Shown here piece by piece: positions 58,187 to 64,000 of a DNA stretch of 64,000 nt (its first letter is position 1; each line of letters starts with the position of its first letter). The stretch spans positions 575,537 through 639,536 of the forward strand of contig NZ_JAGGNW010000002.1 of NCBI RefSeq assembly GCF_018614875.1. The letters run 5' to 3'. This DNA is from Variovorax paradoxus. Its GTDB lineage: Bacteria > Pseudomonadota > Gammaproteobacteria > Burkholderiales > Burkholderiaceae_C. A program made the translations under genes and the position numbers. The notes under the pieces were generated by a model. That model made no database searches. It was given only the letters and a program-made list of their open reading frames with translations, and had not been told where the DNA came from.

Positions 58187-59049
58187 AGGGATCCCTTGAA
58201 AAAACGTCCGGTGATGCCTTGCGGCAACAGCCGCAGCATCACGATCGCGGCCACGAGCAGCGCCACCTCGCCGAGCACCGGCGTGGTGACGAAGGTCGCG
58301 AGCTGGTTGATGGCACCGAACAGCGTCGACGCACCGAGCAGGCCCGCCAGGATGGCCGGCCCGCCGCCGATCACGGTGATGAAGGCCTTGGCCACGAAGG
58401 CGGCGCCCATGGTCGGCACCACGCCGGTCAGCGGCGCGAGGAGCCCGCCGGCCAGGCCAGAGAGCGCGGCGCCGACCGCGAAGGTGACCGAGTACACGCG
58501 GCTCGGGCTGATGCCCAGCGCGTTGGCCATGTCGGGCTTCTGCATGGTGCCGCGCGCGATCAGGCCGAGCTGTGTGCGCGTGAGCACGAAGCGGATCGCC
58601 AGCGACAGCGCCACGGCAACGGCGATGATCACCAGCGTGTAGCCGCTGAACGAGTAGGCGCCGATGGAGAAGCTGCCGAGCGGCGCCGAGACGCCGGCCG
58701 TGGTGTTGCCCGCCACCGAGGTGACGATGCCCACCAGCAGCAGCGACAGCCCCCAGGTGGCCAGCATGGTGTCGACCATGCGGCCATACAGTCGGCGGAT
58801 GATCAGCCGTTCGAGCACCACGCCGACCAGGCCCACCGCGATCGGTGCGACGATGAAGATCGCGATCCACAGGTTGATGCCGACCTTGAGCGCCGCGATG
58901 ACGGCATAGGCGCCCAGCATCATGAACTCGCCGTGCGCAAGGTTGATGACCTTCATCATCCCGAAGATGACGGCCAGCCCGGCCGAGACGATAACCAGAC
59001 TCGCCACCGCGTAAAGCACCTGGATGAGAACGACGAGTGCGAGATCCAT
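58183..59049 (-). CDS. branched-chain/amide ABC transporter permease LivH type
   Basis: A 288-residue LivH/UrtB-class permease with about eight hydrophobic segments. It contains VINLAHGEFMMLGAYA and GLIARGTMQKPDMANALGIS (coupling loop). Its C-terminus, VTTPVLGEVALLVAAIVMLR, is the reference for the remnant at 51.6-51.7 kb. It starts 15 bp after the binding-protein gene and is coupled to livM. Confidence 0.92.
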   Translation of the reverse strand: MDLALVVLIQVLYAVASLVIVSAGLAVIFGMMKVINLAHGEFMMLGAYAVIAALKVGINLWIAIFIVAPIAVGLVGVVLERLIIRRLYGRMVDTMLATWGLSLLLVGIVTSVAGNTTAGVSAPLGSFSIGAYSFSGYTLVIIAVAVALSLAIRFVLTRTQLGLIARGTMQKPDMANALGISPSRVYSVTFAVGAALSGLAGGLLAPLTGVVPTMGAAFVAKAFITVIGGGPAILAGLLGASTLFGAINQLATFVTTPVLGEVALLVAAIVMLRLLPQGITGRFFKGSL

Positions 59050-59064
59050 GTCGGCGCCTCGCCT

Positions 59065-60291
59065 TCAGGCCTTGATCACGTACTGCTGGTTGTCTTTCGG
59101 ATTCTTCTGGAGGTTGCAGACCGCGCTGGTGTCGACCGGCGGCTGCTGCTGGAAGGTCTCGACGATGTTGAGCTGCTTGTTGCGCACCTCCGCGATGCTC
59201 ACGTTCACCACGCAGTGGTGGGTCTGCGGATCGAGCGTGACCTTGCCACTTGGGCCCTCGATGCTGATGCCGGTTTCGAGCGCCGCGATCATCTTCTCGC
59301 GGTCCAGCGACCCGGCCTTCTTCACGCCCTCGGCCCAGAGCTTGAAGCCCTGGTAGGTGCCCATTGCGAGTTCGGTGATGTTGGGATAGTCGGCACCGAA
59401 GCGCTTGTAGAAGCGCTCCTTGAAGGCCTTGTTCTGCGGCGTGTCGAGGTTTTGGAAGTAGTTGTAGGAGATGAGAAAGCCATCGGTCTCGGCCTGCGAC
59501 AGCACGATGTGCTCGTTGCCGCCCGCGAAGGTGGTGGACGCGAGCGGGATCTTCTTCGTCAGGCCCGCGGCGGCCCACTGGCGGTAGAAGGAGATGTGCG
59601 CGCCGCCGACCAATGCCGAGACGATCATGTCGGGCTTGGCGGCTTCGATCTTCGAGATGGTCGGGCCGAAGTTGGTCACGTCGAGCGGGAAGAAGTCGAT
59701 CGAGGCGACCGAGCCGCCGTTCTCCTGCACGAACTTCTTGACCCATTGCGAAGTGATCTGGCCGTAGTTGTAGTCGGCCGCCACCACATAGACCTTCTTG
59801 CCCCACTTCTTCATCGCGTAGGGAATGAGCTTGGCGACGGTCTGACCGGGCGTGACGCCGGTGCAGAAGGTGTTGCGGTCGCACACGCCTCCCTCGTACT
59901 GGGTGTTGTAGAAGTACAGCGTCTTGTTGCGGTCGAGCACCGGCCGGATCACCTCGCGCGAGGCGGAGGTGATGCCGCCCATCACGACCGTCGACTTGTC
60001 CTTCAGTGCCGACTGCTGCGCGAACTGCGCATAGAGCTGCATATTCGACTGCGGATCGTAGGTGGCCAGTTTGATCTGCTTGCCCAGCAGGCCGCCGGCC
60101 GCGTTCTGTTCCTCGACCGCGAGCGTCATGCAGTCGGCCATCGGCTTGCCGTAGATGTCGAGCCCGCCCGACAGGTCGATGATGCTGCCGACGACGATCT
60201 CGTCGGCAGCCATGGCGGCCACCGGAAACAGCGGCACCGCGGTGCCCGCAAGGGCGGCAGCCGAAGACTGGATGAAGAAACGACGATCCAT
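59065..60291 (-). CDS. amide/urea-type ABC transporter substrate-binding protein
   Basis: A 408-residue periplasmic binding protein of the FmdD/UrtA class (Peripla_BP_5). The signal MDRRFFIQSSAAALAGTAVP has a twin Arg with FF and is cut near AMA-AD. The mature start VVGSIIDLSGGLDIYGKPMA, the pattern KTLYFYNTQYEGGVCDRNTF, and the Cys pair around EGGVCDRNTFC are typical. FmdD and UrtA bind short-chain amides and urea, which matches the flanking amidases better than amino acids do. It leads the livHMGF set. Confidence 0.9.
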   Translation of the reverse strand: MDRRFFIQSSAAALAGTAVPLFPVAAMAADEIVVGSIIDLSGGLDIYGKPMADCMTLAVEEQNAAGGLLGKQIKLATYDPQSNMQLYAQFAQQSALKDKSTVVMGGITSASREVIRPVLDRNKTLYFYNTQYEGGVCDRNTFCTGVTPGQTVAKLIPYAMKKWGKKVYVVAADYNYGQITSQWVKKFVQENGGSVASIDFFPLDVTNFGPTISKIEAAKPDMIVSALVGGAHISFYRQWAAAGLTKKIPLASTTFAGGNEHIVLSQAETDGFLISYNYFQNLDTPQNKAFKERFYKRFGADYPNITELAMGTYQGFKLWAEGVKKAGSLDREKMIAALETGISIEGPSGKVTLDPQTHHCVVNVSIAEVRNKQLNIVETFQQQPPVDTSAVCNLQKNPKDNQQYVIKA

Positions 60292-60378
60292 GGAACTAAC
60301 TCCTCGTTGATGGGCGGACGCAGCCGCCGTGGTGTCTTTGAGAAAGGCGGGAACAGAAAAGGAAAAGGGGTGCAGGCG

Positions 60379-61896
60379 TCAGATCGCCTTCCAGTCGCCG
60401 GCCTGCTCGAAGGCATAGGCGGCGCGGTAGATGATCGCCTCGTCGTAGCAGCGGCCGGTGAGCATCATTCCGACCGGCAGGCCGTCGATCAATCCGCAGG
60501 GCACGCTCATCGACGGGTGGCCGGTGACGTCGAAGGGGCAGGTGTTGGGCAGCACCTCGAACGCACGCGTGACCACCTCCTCGATGCTCGCGCCGGGCAG
60601 GGGCAGCGGGGTGGCCGTGATCGGTAGCGTGGGCATCAGCAGCAGGTCGACATCGTCCAGCGCGCTGTCGTAGGCCGCGGTCAGCTGGCGCGCGAGGTTC
60701 TGCGCCTTGGCGTAGTAATGGCCGCGGTAGTGCTTGATGAAGTATTCGCCCAACACCATCGTGAGCTTGAGCGTTTCCGAGAGCTCGTCGGCGCGCTGCT
60801 TCCATCCGGCGTGGAAGTCGACCATGCTCGTGACGTAGAGCCCCTTCCAGTTGAAGCCGTGGCCGTTGTCCTTCATCATCTGCTGCGTTGCGCCCTCGGC
60901 GGCGATTGGCAACCAGATCGCCGGGCCGACCGCATGCATGGGAATCGAGACCTCGCTGACGATCGCGCCCAGCCTCGTGAACACCTCGGCCGCCTTGCGC
61001 ACCTTGGTGCCGACGGCGAGATCCGACTGGGGCCAGCCGAAGCCTTCCTTGACGATGCCGATGCGCAGGCCGCGCACGCCTTCGCGCATGAGCTCGCTGT
61101 AGGGCTTGGCGGTCTGACCCGCATGCTGGCGCGGGTCCAGCCCGTCGGGGCCGGCCAGCACCTCGAGCATCAGCGCGTTGTCGGTCACGTTGGCCGTCAT
61201 CGGGCCCGTGTGGTCGATCGTGAGTTCGATCGGCATCACGCCGGTGTAGGGCACCAGGCCATGCGTGGCCTTCATGCCGTAGATGCCGCAATAGGACGCC
61301 GGCATGCGGATGGAGCCGCCCTGATCGCCGCCGATCGCAAGGTCGACCTCGCCCGCCGCAACCAGTGCCGCGCTGCCCGACGAGGAACCGCCGGCCGAGT
61401 AGCCCATGCGGTGCGGGTTGTGCACCGGTCCCGAGGCACTGGTGTGCGAACCGCCCGAGAAGCAGAAGTATTCGCAGACAGACTTGCCCACCACCGTGGC
61501 GCCGGCGTCGAGCAGCCGGGTGACCACCGTGGCGTCGACGTTCGGCACATAGCCTTCGAGCGTGGAGGCGCCGTTCATCATCGGCACGCCGGCCAGGCAG
61601 ACGTTGTCCTTGAGCACCACGGTCTTGCCGGCGAGCTTGCCCTCGGCCTTGCCCTCGATCGTCGTCTTGACGTACCAGGCGCCGTACTTGTTCTCTTCGC
61701 CCGAGGGGCGGTAGCCTGGCGTGCGCGCATAGCTCACGACGGGCAGGTAATCGGGCATGGCGTCGACCGCGTCGTAGGCATCGAAGTTGGCCTGCAGCAG
61801 CGCGTTGTAGCTGCTCGCCTGCGATTCGGACAGGTGAATGCCCAGGCTCAGCGCCACGTCTTGCAGCTGCTCGAGGGTGGGGCGTTTGATGGCCAT
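60379..61896 (-). CDS. amidase (amidase-signature family), gene 2 of 2, nitrile/aliphatic-amide type
   Basis: A 505-residue amide hydrolase. The triad falls at K96 (VVLKDNVC), S171 (AGGSSSGSA) and S195 (GGDQGGSIRMP). From memory, these are the numbers reported for the Rhodococcus enantioselective amidase associated with nitrile hydratase. The longer N-terminal helical domain (1-70) and the segment CEYFCFSGGSHTSASGPVHN also suit that subfamily. The ATG at 61896 is chosen from the family N-terminus; the open frame continues upstream. A 140-bp gap upstream holds its own candidate promoter or operator. Confidence 0.9.
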   Translation of the reverse strand: MAIKRPTLEQLQDVALSLGIHLSESQASSYNALLQANFDAYDAVDAMPDYLPVVSYARTPGYRPSGEENKYGAWYVKTTIEGKAEGKLAGKTVVLKDNVCLAGVPMMNGASTLEGYVPNVDATVVTRLLDAGATVVGKSVCEYFCFSGGSHTSASGPVHNPHRMGYSAGGSSSGSAALVAAGEVDLAIGGDQGGSIRMPASYCGIYGMKATHGLVPYTGVMPIELTIDHTGPMTANVTDNALMLEVLAGPDGLDPRQHAGQTAKPYSELMREGVRGLRIGIVKEGFGWPQSDLAVGTKVRKAAEVFTRLGAIVSEVSIPMHAVGPAIWLPIAAEGATQQMMKDNGHGFNWKGLYVTSMVDFHAGWKQRADELSETLKLTMVLGEYFIKHYRGHYYAKAQNLARQLTAAYDSALDDVDLLLMPTLPITATPLPLPGASIEEVVTRAFEVLPNTCPFDVTGHPSMSVPCGLIDGLPVGMMLTGRCYDEAIIYRAAYAFEQAGDWKAI

Positions 61897-61977
61897 GTCG
61901 ACTCCGTGTTTCGCATTGAAGGGTCGCCTGCAGCCCACCGGACCATTGGCGCGTCACGGGTGAATTCTGGAATTAGG

Positions 61978-62014
61978 TATTTTCCAAGTCAAGCATTTTC
62001 TTTTCCCAGGAAAA
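61978..62014 (-). promoter_or_regulatory. candidate regulator-binding region upstream of amidase 2
   Basis: TATTTTCCAAGTCAAG (61978-61993) is closely similar to TACTTTCCAAGGCAAAG at 63268-63284, upstream of the marR/AmiC-like pair. Next to it, TTTTCCCAGGAAAA (62001-62014) is a 6-bp inverted repeat with a 2-bp centre. Both lie in an AT-rich patch 82-118 bp upstream of the amidase start. Sharing between the two promoter regions suggests a common MarR site; this is inference. Confidence 0.55.
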
Positions 62015-62036
62015 TAAAACGCTTCGAAAAAAGCAC

Positions 62037-63203
62037 TCACAGCTGCGTGATCACGCGGAACGCATTGCCCTCGGCGCGCGCCAGGTAGATGGGGGTGCGC
62101 GTGATGCCGTCGCCGTCGTAGGCCGCATTGCGTGCGCTGCGATAGTGCAGCGGCGAACTGCCCAGGCGCTCATGGCGGGCCGCCGGGCGCAGCTTGCGGT
62201 CGAGCAGCGCCGCCAGGAAGTGCATTCCCTCGTAGGTCGACTGGCCGAAAGTGTTGAGCGTGGGTGCGCGCTCACCGAAGTGCGTCCGGTAGCGTTCCTT
62301 GAAGGCCAGGTTGGCCTCGGTATCGAGCGTGGCGAAGTAGCCGCAGGCGACGTAGAGGTTCTCTGCGTTGTCGGCGCCGATGCCCAGCAGTTCGTTCTCG
62401 CCGATCGCACAGGACAACCTGAACATCGCGCGCGACATGCCGGCGGCGCCGAAGGCCCGGTTGAATTCGATCGCGTCCTGCCCGACCAGCGACAGTAGCA
62501 CCGCGTCGGCCCGGCCCTGATGCAGGGCGTGAAGCGCCTCGGAGAAGTCGGTGGTGCCGAAGGGCACATACGTCTCGCCGACCAGTTCGCCCCCGGCCTC
62601 GGCGATATAGCCGCGCGCCATGCGGTGCGACACGTGCGGCCACACGTAGTCGTTGCCGATTGCGAACCAGCGCCGCGGGCGCTTGCGCGCGCCGAGCCAA
62701 CGGATAGCCGGCCCCAATTGGCGTGCCGTCGTCTCGCCGATCGCGAAGACGCCCGGCGTCGACTCCCCGCCTTCGTAGAGAGGGGTGTAGATGAAGGGGA
62801 TCTGCCCGCCGACGGCCCGCAGGATGCGCTGGCGCACGGCGCTGGTATGCATGCCGATGATCGCGTCGACATCGCCCGCCTGCACCAATTCGATCAGCGT
62901 GGCCTCGATGTCGGGTGCGTCGTCCGCGGCGTTGACGGTCAGCAGCCTGCAGGAGCGGCTGCCGATGCCGGCCTCCCGGTTGAGCTCGGCAACGGCCAGT
63001 TTGGCGGACGCCATCGCGGACGGCCCCCAGATACCGGCCGTGCCGCCCAGCGGCACGCACAGCGCGATCTGGAGTTCCTGCTGCGCGAGCGCTGGCCAAG
63101 CCGGCCGCCCGCCCGTCGCGCGGAAACGCGGCGGACGTGCCAGCGCGCCGCCCGGCATGAAGGCAGGTGGGCGTGGCATGTCCGATCCACGGGATAGAAA
63201 CAT
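62037..63203 (-). CDS. AmiC-like type I periplasmic-binding-fold protein without a clear signal peptide
   Basis: A 388-residue protein from the ATG at 63203 (AGGAG 8 bp upstream). The Peripla_BP_5/AmiC fold begins QIALCVPLGGTAGIWGPSAM and contains FIYTPLYEGGESTPGVFAIG and NTFGQSTYEGMHFLAALLDR. The N-terminal 48 residues are Pro/Arg/Gly-rich with no hydrophobic core. The part RPPRFRATGGRPAWPALAQQ looks like a damaged Tat signal. Pseudomonas AmiC is a cytoplasmic amide sensor of similar length (about 385). A cytoplasmic sensor is possible, or a binding protein that lost export. No amiR is adjacent. Confidence 0.82.
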   Translation of the reverse strand: MFLSRGSDMPRPPAFMPGGALARPPRFRATGGRPAWPALAQQELQIALCVPLGGTAGIWGPSAMASAKLAVAELNREAGIGSRSCRLLTVNAADDAPDIEATLIELVQAGDVDAIIGMHTSAVRQRILRAVGGQIPFIYTPLYEGGESTPGVFAIGETTARQLGPAIRWLGARKRPRRWFAIGNDYVWPHVSHRMARGYIAEAGGELVGETYVPFGTTDFSEALHALHQGRADAVLLSLVGQDAIEFNRAFGAAGMSRAMFRLSCAIGENELLGIGADNAENLYVACGYFATLDTEANLAFKERYRTHFGERAPTLNTFGQSTYEGMHFLAALLDRKLRPAARHERLGSSPLHYRSARNAAYDGDGITRTPIYLARAEGNAFRVITQL

Positions 63204-63267
63204 CGGGGCTCCTGGGCAAGGCACCAAGACGGCGACTGGGCGAGTGTCATTGCAAAAATCGCGCCAA

Positions 63268-63284
63268 TACTTTCCAAGGCAAAG
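63268..63284. promoter_or_regulatory. candidate MarR operator in the divergent marR promoter region
   Basis: TACTTTCCAAGGCAAAG, with CTTT/AAAG half-symmetry, lies between the AmiC-like gene and marR. It repeats the motif found upstream of amidase 2 at 61978-61993. Position between divergent genes fits autoregulation. Confidence 0.55.
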
Positions 63285-63340
63285 GATCGTCGCTAAACTG
63301 AAGGCTCAACACCACGCGATGCAGACTGTTGCACCGTCCC

Positions 63341-63775
63341 ATGCCCGAGCAAGACATTTCGCAATACCTGGCCTATCTGCTGGCCTCCGCCAACCGGCGC
63401 ATGCGCATCGGCCTGGCCCAATCCATCGCGGCAGAAGAGGTCACGGAAGAGCACTGGCGCATCCTCCAGGTGCTCGCGGACGAGCGGGGCCGCTCCATGG
63501 GAGAGCTGGCCGAACTGGTGCTGCTGAACCATCCGGCACTCACCAAGAACATCGACAAGCTGGTGAGTCGCGGCCTGGTGCAGCGCGCCGCCGACGCAAC
63601 CGACAGCCGGCGGGTGCTGGTCTACATCAGCGACCTGGGGCTGGAGACGGTGTCGCGGCTCAAGAAGAGCGTCGACGCGCACCACAACGTGATCGAAGAG
63701 GCGCTGGGCCCGCGCAAGACCAGCCAGCTTAAGAAGCTGCTGGAGAACTTCATCGACGAGTGCGAGGCGAACTGA
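63341..63775 (+). CDS. MarR-family transcriptional regulator
   Basis: A 144-residue winged-HTH dimer. The HTH and wing are at about 45-100 (RSMGELAELVLLNHPALTKN, DKLVSRGLVQRAADATDSRR), with N- and C-terminal dimerisation helices. MarR proteins usually repress and are released by a small ligand, often the cluster's substrate. It is divergent from the AmiC-like gene and is the only regulator next to the amide island. The ATG at 63341 is chosen; a TTG 12 bp upstream is the alternative. Confidence 0.92.
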   Translation: MPEQDISQYLAYLLASANRRMRIGLAQSIAAEEVTEEHWRILQVLADERGRSMGELAELVLLNHPALTKNIDKLVSRGLVQRAADATDSRRVLVYISDLGLETVSRLKKSVDAHHNVIEEALGPRKTSQLKKLLENFIDECEAN

Positions 63776-63837
63776 GGCGGCCATAAACGCCCTTAAATGT
63801 CCGCTTCCGCTCCGGTCGTAGGTCGGCTTCGGGCCGA

Positions 63838-64000
63838 GGCTGTGTGAAAAGACTTCCGGTCCCGCTCTTCTAAAATTAAAATCGGTGCACCCGTTCTGAG
63901 CGAGGTGCCCCATGAAGCGATTCATCGAAGGCGAGTCGCGCGAGCAAGTCACCTTGCTGCCCGAATGCCTTGACGACGATATCGGCCAGGACAACCCGGT
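63838..64000 (+). mobile_element. left end of an IS1182-type insertion sequence, cut by the window
   Basis: GGCTGTGTGAAAAG at 63838-63851 resembles terminal repeats of many IS elements and lies 74 bp before a transposase start. From here the DNA turns AT-richer (TAAAATTAAAATCGG). The exact terminus cannot be set, because the right inverted repeat is outside the window. Confidence 0.6.
63912..64000 (+). CDS. IS1182-family transposase, N-terminal 29 residues only
   Basis: The frame from the ATG at 63912 reads MKRFIEGESREQVTLLPECL and continues DDDIGQDNPV to the window edge. The IEGExRxQxxLLPECLDDxI start is a hallmark of IS1182-family DDE transposases. The rest is outside the window. Confidence 0.82.
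   Translation, partial: MKRFIEGESREQVTLLPECLDDDIGQDNP

Overview
The window is GC-rich DNA from a betaproteobacterium of the order Burkholderiales. The best fit is Comamonadaceae, Variovorax or a close relative. This rests on the housekeeping gene content and order (lptFG/pepA-holC, smpB/ratA-rnfH, rimP-nusA-infB-rbfA-truB-typA, guaB-guaA), the protein sequences, very high third-position GC, and a dispersed GC-rich repeat at about 10.9 kb and 37.7 kb of a type familiar from Comamonadaceae genomes. Most of the window is ordinary chromosome core. The genus is an inference, because no 16S gene is present.

Layout. 1-5.2 kb: end of a PilT/PilU retraction ATPase gene, lysine biosynthesis (dapD, dapC), a LysE-type exporter and argA, all on the minus strand. 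5.4-9.5 kb: hrpA, and a 52-residue DUF3309 protein. 9.6-14.6 kb (minus): a PLP aminotransferase, a CysB-type regulator, a one-domain sirohydrochlorin chelatase and lptG-lptF. 14.6-18.3 kb (plus): pepA-holC, a small unknown gene, and an orphan lipoprotein amino-acid-binding protein. 18.4-21.1 kb (minus): an orphan receiver, a coiled-coil protein, tRNA-Ser(GGA), and a qmcA-nfeD membrane pair. 21.2-25.2 kb: an Arg/Lys/Orn decarboxylase, a periplasmic ATP-dependent DNA ligase and fabI. 25.3-32 kb (plus): the yejABEF oligopeptide importer and an MFS transporter. 32-41.6 kb (plus): rimP-nusA-infB-rbfA-truB-typA and an EamA transporter. 41.6-43.9 kb (minus): an ECF sigma/anti-sigma pair flanked by two secreted COG4315-type proteins. 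44-49.9 kb: smpB, ratA-rnfH, a DUF4124 protein, then guaB, a Phd/PIN toxin-antitoxin module, and guaA.

49.9-64 kb is accessory. It opens with an Mrr-like nuclease, followed by a 1 kb decay zone. That zone holds a truncated LysR gene and the C-termini of a LivH-type permease and a LivF-type ATPase joined by deletion. After an intact ABM monooxygenase gene comes an 11 kb amide-utilisation island on the minus strand: GMC oxidoreductase, amidase, LivF, LivG, LivM, LivH, FmdD/UrtA-type binding protein, a second amidase, and an AmiC-like binding protein without a clear signal peptide. A divergent MarR regulator heads it. The window ends inside the first codons of an IS1182-type transposase.

How the parts work together. 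The island encodes uptake of a small amide or urea-like compound by a LivFGMH-type ABC system, two amidases to release ammonia and the acid, and probably an oxidoreductase for the carbon part. The MarR protein may be the switch, because one sequence motif is shared by the two promoter regions at the head of the island. The COG4315-sigma-anti-sigma-COG4315 block is the most compact candidate for an undescribed signalling unit.
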